Assembly (NCBI RefSeq): GCF_024362695.1
Contig: NW_026063264.1
Span: forward strand, 186,001 to 250,000
Direction of reading: 5' to 3'
Length of the DNA stretch: 64,000 nt
Origin: Pectinophora gossypiella
Lineage: Eukaryota > Arthropoda > Insecta > Lepidoptera > Gelechiidae
Positions 45,161-56,300 of the stretch are shown here, in pieces. Each line of letters starts with the position of its first letter. The first letter of the stretch is position 1. Under the pieces are notes generated by a model. The model ran no database searches and was not told the origin of the DNA. It saw only the letters and a list, made by a program, of their open reading frames with translations. Made by a program: the position numbers and the translations under genes.

Positions 45161-45837
45161 TACAGTTCGTCTGCGTAAGAATCTGGGTTGTAGCGAGGAG
45201 CATTCCACCAGAAAACATATTAAATAGTTGGCATTCCTTTTGGTCCGGGTCGGATGAACTACGTTGTGGCCGGTAGCTTCTAAAGGGGTCGCCTATGGGT
45301 TTAGGAGTGAGCGAAGCGGTCGTCAACAAATTATAATTCGCATTCAATAAATTGAAGCCAAAGGCGATGAATTGGATGCGTGTTTGTGACAGCTGGATTT
45401 TGTATCAAACCGCGCTGCGAGGATTTGTTTATATACATAGATACATATACTCACATTTGTTTTCCCTAATGGGGTGGTCAGAGCCACAAATAATTTCACT
45501 AAACTTTCAGCCACTGTTGGTACGAAGTCGTGATGAACCTTATATGGTAAAAACAGCCTACTCTGATTGCCTATAACCATTGTCCATTATGATAGAAAGA
45601 TCACAATCCCTATGTCTCTCTGAACTGAAGATGTTCTATGTTTTTTATTCGCTTCCAGTCCAAAATGGAAGCTCTAAAGTAAAAATAAACTTAAACATTA
45701 CAATAAGGTTTTCCACTCTAGATCATTGTCTTAACTTGCCGTTTTCACACAATAATGTAAAAGAATACAATTAAACTTATGTTGTATGGTACCCTACAAG
45801 CTGGCAACATTGCCTCTGTGAATTGCCAGACTTACTC
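45161..45837. other. Unannotated spacer
   Basis: Short frames only; nothing recognised. Confidence 0.35.
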
Positions 45838-45950
45838 TTTGACAAAAATTTAAGAGCTGCGCTCTTGTCGGTGGAGTAATCGCCATTCCTGTCTTCTTCT
45901 CGCCAAATCCTTCACCTGATATGACACGACCTGCACCTTCTATTTTATTT
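45838..45950 (-). repeat. Retroposon E/Y 3' end
   Basis: Minus strand: ACTCCACCGACAAGAGCGCA then GCTCTTAAATTTTTGTC. Confidence 0.5.
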
Positions 45951-46896
45951 GTTTCATAAATGTTTTTCTAGGTCTACCAGCTTATTATATAATTTCCTTC
46001 AATTTTTCCTTCTATGATGTTTTTTTTATAAACGAATGGTGTCGTATCAGGTGGCTAATCATATTTCCTCTCCGGAAATACGTTGTCGTTGTTATATATT
46101 GCAGTGTCATAAATACATTATTTTAAAGAAAACGAATTCTTTGCGATTTAAAGAATCAGTACTAAAATCACTTCCTGAAGCAGTGGTCAACAAAAGTGTT
46201 TAAACAACTCGCTGTCGCGCGCACGCTGATCTAATCCTTCCGACCACCGAACACCGGATATCGACCTTCGTTCGGGCCCACATCACACCACGCTGAATAT
46301 TTCAGCGGCGCCACTCAAATCCGCCCAATTCCACCCAATTTGGGCCTCGCTCATGGGGATGGATCTAACTCACTTACCTAGTCTAGTAGTTTTATTAAGA
46401 TTTACCACGGATTTTGACGGACGTGCTCGTAGCGTGTAAGTTTTGACAGCGTTTGCGGGTGAAGCGGAAAGATTGTGATTGTGTGCTGTGGGGTTGAAGT
46501 TTTGAGCTTTAGTTACGTGCTATATGTAGCCACAACTCTTTACAATGAGTTATACCGTACAGTAACTTATTGATAGTGGACTTGGTTTCGCGTGGTGAAC
46601 ATTTTTCCACCCTAACTAATTCTATAGAAACATACACAAATTCGATCAATGGCTCTCGAAATTAGCTCCAACAACAGTGAAGACAGTTCATAAATTTATT
46701 TTGCTATGAGTAAGTGAGTATGGCTTACCATATTCTTTAAAAATTCAAACCTTATTCATATTCAAAAATATTTTTAATTCAGCCGCAGGAGAATACAAGA
46801 AGCATATGAGTACCCAGAAGAAGGTGCTGAGTCAATTCATTAAAATATATTTGCTGGATCTTAATAATTAAGCACCCATCTTCAGAATAATATAAA
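45951..46896. other. Unannotated spacer
   Basis: 46205-46370 is GC-richer than its surroundings but has no recognisable gene element. Confidence 0.3.
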
Positions 46897-46897
46897 C

Positions 46898-47300
46898 CCA
46901 GCAAAAACTTGTCCATGAAAAATGTTGCCAAGACGAGATCATTTATCAATCGTAATGTCAAAAAGTTATCTGGGGGTTTAAAAAGACCAAATCTAAGCAA
47001 TTCATCTAAAAAGCAATATGGTTTAATATTGTTATTATACAATACTGTTTAATAAAAATATTGCTTTTTAGATGAATTGCTTCGATGTGGTATTATTAAC
47101 CCCCCAGTAGAGCCAAGCTTATAACTCTACACGCCCTAACTATGCGAACTCTAAGTTCACAAACGCTACACGTTAGGCAAAATATGGGGTTTGCCCGTTT
47201 CGTTAGAAGCTTGGCTCTACCTGAGATCTGATAACTTTTTGACATTGCGATCGATAAGATCTCGTCTTGGTACTTTTTACATAAAAATGATTTTGTTGGG
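46898..47300. mobile_element. Nested palindromes: inverted-repeat element T around MITE S
   Basis: Outer arms 46898-46971 and 47225-47300 are inverted copies (CCAAGACGAGATC / GATCTCGTCTTGG type, AAAAAGTTATC / GATAACTTTTT). Inside lie MITE S (46972-47105) and a third pair, GTAGAGCCAAGCTTATAAC (47107-47125) against GTTAGAAGCTTGGCTCTAC (47202-47220). Confidence 0.65.
46972..47105. mobile_element. MITE family S, copy 2
   Basis: GGGGGTTTAAAAAGACC on the left and GTGGTATTATTAACCCCCC on the right, with inner arms AGCAATTCATCTAAAAAGCA and the exact inverse. Compare 13018-13193. Confidence 0.7.
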
Positions 47301-47869
47301 ATTTCACTTCTTTTTGTTAGATACTTAGGCACAGCAACCGCGCCGCATGAGGCAGTGCAGATAAACGTCGTATGAAATCTTTATGTCAAAGAATATATTA
47401 TATTATTTGTCTTAAGTATTTAATGTCAAATATTGGAAGAGGTAGGTAGTGTCCTGCCCTTGCGCTTCACTTTGCTCGTCTTGGCGGAGGCACTCCCGTG
47501 CCCCCAGATGTGTGTGAGTACTTACTCGTAATTTTAATTTGCGCGTCAGGAGTGACATAAATCAAATGTCATAAAGTGAGTATACACCCTTAACTTCTCA
47601 AGTGTCTCGAGTTTTATGCTCACCCTCTTAAGAACCCTCTCGTTCCTTCTATATTACGTGTACTCGAATAAAAAATAGGTCATCTGCATTAACACGAGTA
47701 GCTTTTTGGGAGGGATCATTATTAACCGACTTTTCAAAAAAGGAGGTTATATTTTTTATTATTTTTTGTTTCTTTTATACGTCATGCTGTAGTTTGGTCG
47801 GTGCGCTAAGTATGACCGTTTAAATCCTTTTGAAGAAAAACCATTTTTAAGAAGACCTAACATACATAC
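47301..47869. other. Unannotated spacer
   Basis: 47719-47755 (AACCGACTTTTCAAAAAAGG AGG) is a crumb of a repeat I recognise as common in lepidopterans. Confidence 0.35.
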
Positions 47870-48015
47870 AGCAATTTATGCCTATTTCCCACCGGGATTA
47901 GCAGAGATTACGAAATTCTATAAATTTGCTTCGATCTAGACACACTTCTCTTGCTTTCCCCACTTGCATACACAGGCGTTGGTTCAGAGTAGGTCGTACT
48001 AAACCTGATAAATTG
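47870..48015 (-). pseudogene. LINE C-terminal remnant, family Q
   Basis: GAAATTCTATAAATTTGCTT, GACACACTTCTCTTGCTTTC and TTGGTTCAGAGTAGGTCGTA match 41735-41890, with frame damage. Confidence 0.55.
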
Positions 48016-48053
48016 ATGATGATGAAAATATGGGGGACGATGGTTGAAATAAA

Positions 48054-48360
48054 TCCACGATAGGCCTGTACGGAGAACGCGTTACGTATATCGTAGTGTA
48101 ATTAAAGCACATAATAACGGGTTCTTACCGCGTTTTAATGGGGATATGAGACTCCCGATATTATGAACCCGAACCCGAACCCGTTATTCAGAACCCGTTA
48201 TTATGTGCTTTAATTATGATAATAACCGCGTAAACTTAAAACAATGTATCGTAGTGTAACAGGTTTGAATCCCGATTCGGGCTATATGCCACTGAAAGTG
48301 ACTTTATGAGTTTAAATTCATGTTTGGTTCATAGATAATTGATATCCAGGATTCCAGGAT
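48054..48360 (+). repeat. tRNA-like SINE family V with a 145-bp insertion
   Basis: ATAGGCCTGTACGGAGAACG (head) and, after the insertion, B-box GGTTTGAATCCCGATTCGGG, GTGACTTTATGAGTTTAAAT and TTGATATCC. Split at 48102-48246. Confidence 0.6.
48102..48246. mobile_element. Inverted (twin-priming-like) insertion with 13-bp target duplication
   Basis: TATCGTAGTGTAA occurs at 48089-48101 and 48247-48259. The insert begins TTAAAGCACATAATAACGGG and contains the exact inverse near its right end, so one piece has been copied in both orientations. The plus-orientation part is related to 49075-49180. Confidence 0.75.
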
Positions 48361-48710
48361 TCGTGCCCGGTTAATGGCAATAGGCTGGCCCGTCAAAACT
48401 CGCTAGACGTAAAGGGAAAATTTTAATAAGGCCACTCGCCGTAAAGAGAGTCGCCGTAGCGCGGGTCGCCGTTCGGAAAGTCGCTGTCAACGCTACAATT
48501 CTTGCGAGGAGTGGGTGTATAGGTTTATTAAACAGCTCTGCTTACCCCTTCGAGGATATTTCCTTTACATTAAATTTATTTATTTTTAGTTGCCCCTCTT
48601 GTTTGCTATGCACAAGTCACATGTACGTTTATTAACTACAACACCTTGTATAACTTGTGACTTGCAATAAACTTCTATTCTATTCTATCTATGATGCTAC
48701 GTAATGTTAC
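48361..48710. other. Spacer with a family R fragment
   Basis: 48510-48560 resembles 50275-50335 and 61935-61990 (GAGTGGGTGTATA ... CTGCTTACCCCTTCG). Otherwise nothing. Confidence 0.35.
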
Positions 48711-49023
48711 GATCTTCTTGTGGGTTGTGAGGTGGAATACCAGCCTCATCAACCCTGGTGTCAGTGTTATGATTGAGCCGTCAAAAGCCCCTGACATGGC
48801 TCATGTAACGATTACTCACTTACATCAGTAAATAGTAACCGGGACCAACGGCTTAACGTGCCTTCCGAAGCACGGATCATCTTAATTTCGGACAATCAGG
48901 TGATCAGCCTGTAATGTCCTAACCAAACTAGGGATCACAAAGTGATTTTTGTGAAATCTCCCTACCGGGATTCTAACCTACGGATTCTGACTCCAACGCT
49001 CAACCACTGGACCAGAGAGGCCG
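48711..49023 (-). repeat. SINE family B, full length
   Basis: CTTCTTGTGGGTTGTGAGGT tail, CGGGACCAACGGCTTAACGT middle, and minus-strand TGGTCCAGTGGTTGAGCG head; the B-box has decayed. Confidence 0.8.
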
Positions 49024-49074
49024 TTAAATGTTACGATGATTCAAAATAATATTATACTTACACCATCTCAATTA

Positions 49075-49180
49075 AAACACATAATAATGGGTTCTTACCG
49101 CGTTTAAATCAGGGATACGAGACTCCCGATATGTCGACACTGTTGCAAGTGCCATGATCACGGGATGACTGATGAGATTG
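49075..49180 (+). repeat. Repeat related to the 48102-48246 insert
   Basis: AAACACATAATAATGGGTTC, TTACCGCGTTTAAATC and GAGACTCCCGATAT, extending further (GTCGACACTGTTGCAAGTGC) than in the insert. Confidence 0.55.
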
Positions 49181-50004
49181 GAGTGGAGTAAGTAGATCCA
49201 TTATTTTCTTCGGTCAGACATATCAGTCACCATCACACACCATACACCATCATGAATAAATAAATAAATAAATAAATAAATCTCGTTGATAAGGATGTTT
49301 AATTTATTTATGGCACCCAACCCTGAAATACACAACCTACCTATGAAAATGAAAATGAAAAATATTTATTGCTTAAACCAAATAAACATAATTACAATAA
49401 ATTGGGATTTCCTAGTAGGCAAATTAATTTACCTGTGTCAGGAGTATCCACCTCTTATATATATGTATTACATTTTAACTGGTATTTTCGGTTCCAAATA
49501 CCAGTTAAAATTTTTTTGCAATGCAATTTGTTGGTACCTACGTACATTTTTATGAACGTTCATAAAACGAAACATGTGAAATGTTCAAATCCCATCCTGG
49601 TTAGTCTGTGAAAAAAACATAACGCGAGTGTGAAAAATTGAACCCGACGCCATGGTACGTGCGACGCATACTTCATTATTCCTGTTCGTTTTTAATTCAT
49701 CTCCTTGATAACCCCGGTCTAATAAGCCCTTCAGTCGTGTCGCCATTTTCTTTTTGATCCCTTACACACGCTCCACGGATTATTTATTACTTCAATGTTA
49801 TTTCACCTCGTATGCATACGGGAATAAAGTTAATTCTTCAACCGAATGGAATTTGACTTGATAATATTTTTTGGTGATAAATTATTCATTTATATAAGTA
49901 TAGTAAATCTTCTGAATCCGTGATAGACCTGTTCGGAAAACGCGTGATTCACAACGTTTCATGTTTGAATTTATGTTTGGATCCAACATAATAGATATCA
50001 TCAT
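49181..50004. other. Unannotated spacer with (AAAT)n
   Basis: An AAATAAATAAATAAAT run lies at 49256-49281. 49918-49995 is a weak family V fragment. Confidence 0.35.
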
Positions 50005-50135
50005 CATCTCCCAAGTATTATCCCATTTTTCACAGAATCCGCTTACCTTACCTGAAGATTTGACAGGACCGGTTTTTTACAGAAGCGACTGCCTGTCTGA
50101 TTTTACAACCCGATAGCACACATACCTCCGAAAAC
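50005..50135 (+). repeat. Repeat family D
   Basis: ATTATCCCATTTTTCACAGA, GACAGGACCGGTTTTTTACA and GCGACTGCCTGTCTGA. Confidence 0.65.
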
Positions 50136-50239
50136 TCAAACTCAAAACTCATTCCTATAAATAAATATCATAATAGATATTTTAAATGATATTATTGTCT
50201 TGTTTTTGTGTGGAAATAGGAATAGGAAATAAATAAAAA

Positions 50240-50345
50240 TCCCCCTATTACGTGGGACTTAAACATGCCACGGAGTGGGTGTATATATTATACACTTCTG
50301 CCTATCTCTTTAGGGATACAGGCGTGTTGCTTCAATCTTCTCTTG
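50240..50345 (+). repeat. Repeat family R, copy 1
   Basis: CTATTACGTGGGACTTAAAC, GGAGTGGGTGTATATATTAT and CTCTTTAGGGATACAGGCGT; second copy 61893-62000. Confidence 0.5.
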
Positions 50346-51216
50346 TGGGTTACGTGTCAGTTTTATAAAACATACAAATAAACACAAAAAAGAAGCACGT
50401 TCTATGATAAAAAGTGAAACTATAGTGCGCTGTAACAAAACTACACTTTAAAACGTATGAATTTTAATCAAAAACTTCTTTTTAAATTAAATGTCTTCTA
50501 GATTTAAAAAGAGTAGGGGAACAAAGTAAGAATCTTCCCATTCATCATTCCTTATTAACATGATCTGCAGCTTAGTTCAGAATAGAGGTCTAAGAACTTA
50601 ATCCGAGACCTGCTACTCTTAACGAGACTTTGAGACGAGAACACACTGGAGTAAGGTTGAAATTTCTTAGCGAAGTTTAGTTTAGAGATTTGGCATAACG
50701 TGGGACATGGCTACTCATACATACATAATACATGTGTATTGTACACCTTGCTGGGTAAGCACTTCGTATGGTAATACATTATTTGAGTTTTGCATGAGTC
50801 CCTTCTGCGTACAGATTTTTCTATGTTTTCTCTTTTTGCATTAATACTTCATCACATCCCTAATTTAAGAGCCACGTTCTTGTCGGTGTAGCATTCTCCA
50901 TTCTTGTCTAAATTTCTTCTTTCACTTCCTTATAAGACAAGACATTTACCTTAATACTATTTAAATAAAAAGTAAAGTGCAATAACACTTAAGTAAATAT
51001 ATTTAGATATAGGTACGTCGAAGTGTCAAAACTTCAATCCATCTCAAAGTTTTGACAATTTGACAAGTGAATTCGATTAGAACGTTGCTATTTATGATTC
51101 AGCAATTATGAGGAAGAAAGAAAATATTTATTATTAGATGACGCCACAGCTACAATACAATAACATAAAATAAGTAATTATATTAATATAAAATCTAAAA
51201 TTTACACCATATCTTA
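50346..51216. other. Unannotated spacer
   Basis: 50865-50930 is a minus-strand family E/Y fragment. Otherwise nothing. Confidence 0.35.
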
Positions 51217-51300
51217 TAGTCGTAAGGCCCAAAGTCCTTTTATAATCCAAATCCCATTGTTTAACTATTGTGTCTGGAAATCCGGGCCTTACGAGGTTAT
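51217..51300. repeat. Short MITE-like family X, copy 2
   Basis: CGTAAGGCCC and GGGCCTTACG ends with CCCATTGTTTAACTATTGTG between. Confidence 0.6.
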
Positions 51301-51469
51301 AACAAAACAGGTGTCGGTCGAAATGGCGGTGCTGGACGTCCTAATAAAAAATGGACCCTGTTTTTATTGCTATTTATAATTCAGCTATACGTAAACGGAC
51401 GTACGTTGACCAAATTGGAGACGTCCTTAGAAAAGGTTCAGTACGATCTACTCTGAACCGGCGTGCGTG
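51301..51469 (+). pseudogene. LINE remnant hit by the errantivirus (left part)
   Basis: One frame shows G-A-G-R-P-N-K-K-W (GRPxKxW of RTE-like ORF2), then CAGTACGATCTACTCTGAAC as in other family Q copies. It continues across the virus at 58439-58530. Confidence 0.6.
51466..51469. repeat. Target site duplication CGTG (left)
   Basis: CGTG immediately left of the LTR, repeated at 58435-58438. Four bases is the usual gypsy/errantivirus duplication. Confidence 0.9.
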
Positions 51470-51857
51470 AGTCAAAATAACTGAAGCTTTACTGACTTTA
51501 AAAAAAAATATTTATTTGAATTTTTTAACACAAGTACTTATGTTAAAGAATTACAAAGAGTGACCTAAACTACTCTAAAACTACCAGTGGTGTGAATCCC
51601 CTCTTCAGAGCGCAGGTGGCTTATATAGTGGTCAGACCATTACTTCTCTATTGTTCCGGACGAAGACAAAACAGATAATTCCATTGGAGACTTATTGACC
51701 ATTAAGGTGTTTGGTTTTCAAAAATACACCTCTCATTCTTGGTGGTCCAAGGTGTCAACAAGATCGTTTGGGTTTTGGGTTGAACTGTCTGCTGAAAAGC
51801 TGTCTGGTGCAAAGTCATTATATTTTTAGATGCTTCTCTGTGTTGGGTCGGTTGACT
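51470..51857 (-). repeat. 3' LTR of the errantivirus
   Basis: 388 bp, AGTCAA...TTGACT on the plus strand. It includes the last 156 bp of env (51702-51857), so in this copy the U3 region is also protein-coding. Confidence 0.95.
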
Positions 51858-53306
51858 GTCCCCCTCCAAATTTGAAGTCCATGGTTTCAAACTAACCTTG
51901 GATCGGCAAAATTTGAAATATAATAGAACAGCAATTATAATTATAGTGATAACAGCGATCCAACTGTACTGAATTATTTCATGAGTTTCTTGTAACGTCA
52001 AAGTCTGGATTTCCCTTATTTGCTTAATTTTTGCTGTTATTTTTGATTTATCGTAACTTAGTTCAACCTCTGGTATCGTTTCCATTCTTGGTAACTCAAT
52101 GTCAGCTATAATAATATTTTCTTCTGATTCACTTGTCTTGAAAAGCTGCGTTCCCGAAACATTCAATTCACAATTTTCTCCACTCAATATGTATGATCCT
52201 CTTGCCCACACAGTATTTTCTTCTTTATTACACCGAAACCTTATTTCAGTTGTTTTATTAAAAAACATGTAGATCGCTTTCGATGTTATCTGTTGAATGT
52301 CTTCATCGGGGCATATAACTGGAACAGTTTGACAGTTAATACCTTCCTTCTTGAATAGAATTTCGGTTTCACATGTTTCCATCCTTATAGGGCTTCCCTT
52401 GCATATTAATATGTCGAGCTCCTTGCAGTCCACAACCTCATAGACATCTTCTTTGTTGTAAGCTATGGTAACCTTTTGTAATAAAGGATAGGAGCAGGCA
52501 GGGGTACTAAGGATGATTGGAACAATTTTTCTAGTTTGATAGATGTTCTGCTTAACTAATGGCACTTCCAAAATGAAATACGCGCTACCAGATACAATTT
52601 TACTACTTACTTTTATGAATGGTTCAATATCATTTAAATTATCGGAAATCATAATATTTTTAGGAATAGATTTTACAGTATTTTCCAAGACATGAGATTG
52701 AATTATACTATAGTGATACATACCATGTTCAGAAAAAGTAATTGCAGTACTTAGTCTTTCAGCTACTTCTTGTAAAGTTTGAGCTTGTAATAACAAACCT
52801 ATAGCTACTCTCTGTTGATTTCTATTATTCGTCATTAATACATATTTCTTTTCAATTTCATTTTGTAATTGAGTTATCTTAGCTATTTGATTATTATATT
52901 CTTCTAATGAATCATTGGTTACAGAAATTTGTTTATTATAAGCAACTCTAAGCGTTTCTAAATCTTTTTGAATGCTATTCAAATCATCTTGATCCAAGTT
53001 ACCAGTGATAGATTTAATTACTGAACCTAGCCCATTAATAAGACCTCTCTTAACTCTGGTTTTACTTTGAATATCTAAATGATTACATATTTCTCTTACA
53101 TGATCTAATATTATTTCAGTTCTTTGATAAATAGGTTTGATATCATCTAATTGATATTTTAACATAACATCTTTCAAGAAATTATCTATCATATCTAACT
53201 TTTCCATTATTGGTTCTATATTTAACTTATGTATAATAGTCCACTTTCCTTCTATAATACGAGTAGGCTTAAGCCCTACCAGAATAACGTGCTCATTTCG
53301 ACTCAA
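51702..53306 (-). CDS. env: Errantivirus envelope glycoprotein (F-like Env)
   Basis: A roughly 534-residue class I fusion-type envelope related to baculovirus F proteins, the envelope family of errantiviruses. Visible: a furin-type site R-V-K-R at residues 84-87 of the open frame, followed by a glycine-rich hydrophobic stretch starting G-L-I-N-G-L-G-S (fusion peptide), a heptad-like region behind it, and one hydrophobic membrane segment near 446-463 with a basic stop (F-K-F-C-R-S-K). There is a cytoplasmic tail of about 65 residues. The frame starts at a TTG, overlaps the pol stop, and has no ATG until about residue 34; no signal peptide is seen. A splice acceptor (TTGTTACAG, 53349-53341) just upstream, in the same open frame, fits the spliced env mRNA known for gypsy. 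The start codon and leader would come from an upstream exon I cannot identify. The last 52 codons, stop included, lie in the 3' LTR. Confidence 0.88.
   Translation of the reverse strand: MSRNEHVILVGLKPTRIIEGKWTIIHKLNIEPIMEKLDMIDNFLKDVMLKYQLDDIKPIYQRTEIILDHVREICNHLDIQSKTRVKRGLINGLGSVIKSITGNLDQDDLNSIQKDLETLRVAYNKQISVTNDSLEEYNNQIAKITQLQNEIEKKYVLMTNNRNQQRVAIGLLLQAQTLQEVAERLSTAITFSEHGMYHYSIIQSHVLENTVKSIPKNIMISDNLNDIEPFIKVSSKIVSGSAYFILEVPLVKQNIYQTRKIVPIILSTPACSYPLLQKVTIAYNKEDVYEVVDCKELDILICKGSPIRMETCETEILFKKEGINCQTVPVICPDEDIQQITSKAIYMFFNKTTEIRFRCNKEENTVWARGSYILSGENCELNVSGTQLFKTSESEENIIIADIELPRMETIPEVELSYDKSKITAKIKQIREIQTLTLQETHEIIQYSWIAVITIIIIAVLLYFKFCRSKVSLKPWTSNLEGDSQPTQHREASKNIMTLHQTAFQQTVQPKTQTILLTPWTTKNERCIFENQTP
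51858..51867 (-). promoter_or_regulatory. Polypurine tract
   Basis: Minus strand GGAGGGGGAC directly before the 3' LTR; primes plus-strand DNA synthesis. Confidence 0.85.
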
Positions 53307-56300
53307 CTGCTTGAACTCGAAACTGAGGGCAGTGATGGCTCTGTAACAATGAGTTCCTCAATATGATAAGTTCTTCCATTGCTAAGTTTATACTTATTAT
53401 TAGGTTCTATAGAAACTATTTTATATGGACCCAAAAATCTTGATTTTGTTTTGTGCCTGTCTGCCATACTATTCTTTAAATAAGCTAAGTCTCCTATATC
53501 AAAGGTTTTCGGGGGCCTAACGCGTTTATTTGTATAATTGTTACGCTGTTCTTTCTGCCTTTTTATTAAGTCGTGAACGTTTTTATTTAATTTATTTACA
53601 AAATCCTTTTGTTGTGCTGTATATTGTTGAATGACTACACGTAAATTATCAAAGCTTTTAAGCTTAGGTTTCCTACCAAAATGAACTTCAAAGGGCGTCA
53701 TATTGATAGTACTATGTGTGGTATTATTATAGGCGTGAGTGATATAATGAATTTTTTGAGTTCGATCCAAATCGGAGTCGCGTTGCAATCTATAAAGTTC
53801 TTGAATTGTATTATGTAGCCTCTCTACATCAGAATTGGATTTATGATGTTGAGGACTTGTTGTGTGATCAACTATGCTATATATTTGAAATAGCTCCTTT
53901 ACTATTTCGCTACAAAATGACTGTTCTCCATCATGTACTATTTTCCTAGGCGCTCCTATCATAGCGAATATTTCAATTAAGGTATCGTAAACTCTACTTT
54001 TTTCTGTCGGCTTAACTATCGCATATTTAGAGAATTTATCTATAATTGTCAAATACCACTGTCGTTCCAAGGACATAAAATCTATGTGCCATACTTCCAT
54101 AGGTTCATAGGGAGTTTCAGTCTCATAGGCCAAGGTTGTATAAGGGTGCCTATTGTATTTTTCCTTTTTACAGGTTTCACAATGTAGAACAAAGTTTTTA
54201 ATTTGTTTCTTCATATTCTCCCAATAATATTTTTCCCTAAGTTGCCTATACAAGCTCTCTATGCCTGCATGTCTGTTTTCTTGTAAATGATAATCTTTAA
54301 TTAACCTTAACTGTTCTTCTTTGTCAGTTATCTCTACAAGTGATTTAGTAAATCTAGTGGGTTTGAATTTACTGTGGTCAAAATATTTCCGATAAACTTC
54401 CGATATTCTACAATAAAGATCATCATTAGGTATAATAAAAGCATATTTTTCGTGGGAGAGATACTCTAACATGAATTCTTTAATTGTTTGTTCTTCATCT
54501 TCAGGTGGAATATAAAAATACCAAATTCCATTTCGTAATAACGCCTTTTTGTAAGGCGCATATTCAAAAATAGCTCTATGCAACCTTTTAGGTGGATAGG
54601 CATCTATTATTGGGATACCTGAGTCACTATCACGCTGATTAGAATGAACAGTTCCCCTTGGAGTACCACTTTCGGAACTGTCAGATAAAGAAAGGTCGTC
54701 CTCCACATTGACGCGCATCGAGTCTGTTCTCTGATTTCGTGGCGTAGGTGGCATATTTGAAGGACCTGGCTGGGGTGACGACGAACTATCATCCGTGTGA
54801 AATATTTCAACTCTACTTAAAGCATCCGCCACATAATTATCTTTTCCTTTCACATGTTCAATAGCAAAATCGTAATCCTGTAATTTTAATTTCCATCTAG
54901 TTAATCGTTGATTGGGTTCCTTAAGTTTTGACAACCAAATAAGCGCTTTATGATCTGTTCTCAGAATAAACTTTCTACCATAGATATAAGGTCTAAATTG
55001 TGTGACTGCCCACAATATTCCTAATAACTCACGTTCAGTTGTATTGTATTTCCGTTCAGTATCGGACAGCGTTCGCGATGCATAAACAATAGGGTGACCA
55101 TCTTGACTCAGGACTGCTCCTAAGGCAACATCTGAGGCATCAGTGGTTATAACAAAGGATTTATTAAAATCGGGAAATGCTAAAATAGGCGCATTTGTAA
55201 GTAGGTGTTTACAAGTATTTATTGCATCTATATATTTTTTATCCGAAATATTTATAATTGCGTTCTTTTTGGTGGCTTCTGTTAAGGGTTTAATTATTTT
55301 GCTTAAGTTAGGTACAAATTTTCTGTAATAACCTATCAATCCTAAAAATGCTCGAATTTCTCTCAAAGTTTTAGGAATGGGGAACTTTTGAATTGCTTCG
55401 ATTTTCTTTTGATTAGGTTTTAGACCGTCTTTATTTAAAACATGACCTAGAAATTCTATTTCCTCCTTCATAAAAACGCATTTATTTTTATTCAATTTTA
55501 AATTAGCTTTCCTTAACGCTTCGAAGACCTGTTGTAATCTATTTATGTGTTCTTGCTTCGTTTTTGAATAAATAATGATGTCATCCAAATAAACTAAACA
55601 AATGTTACGCATTATCTCGTTCTTAAAAACACTGTTCATCATTCTCTGGAACGTAGCCGGCGCGTTTTTCAAACCAAAGGGCATTCTCAAAAATTCATAA
55701 TGACCATTCGGAGTACTAAATGCAGTTTTCTCTATTGAATCTTCATCCATTTTTATTTGATGATATCCTGACGTTAAATCCAAAGTAGTAAAATAATTGT
55801 TACCCTGTAATTTTGAAAACAATTCCTCTATATTCGGCAATGGGTATTTATCAGATTTAGTGACTTCATTTAGACGTCGGTAATCAATGACCATTCGCCA
55901 TTTTGGTTTTCCTGATTGATCCAACTTCTTGGGGATTATATGTACCGGTGATGCCCACGGAGATTCGGATGGTCGAATTATATTCTCTTGTAATAACTTA
56001 TCGACTTGACTATTCACCTCCTCTTGCTGTATCTGTGGCAGCCGAAAAGGACGTTGATAAATAGGTTCTTCTGCCGTTAAGATAATTTTATGCTTGACAG
56101 TGGTGGTCGCGCTATTTGTGACGTCCTCCGTAAATAAGTCGGCATACGTTTTACATAAGTCATCGATATTCAATGAATCATCATCCGTCATATGGAAAAT
56201 CAAGATTTCCTTGCCAGGTAAACTTAATTTTCTTTCCTTCAAGTCGATTTTTGCTTCTATTTGCTCTATCATTTCGGTTCCCATTAATATGTCGTACTTT

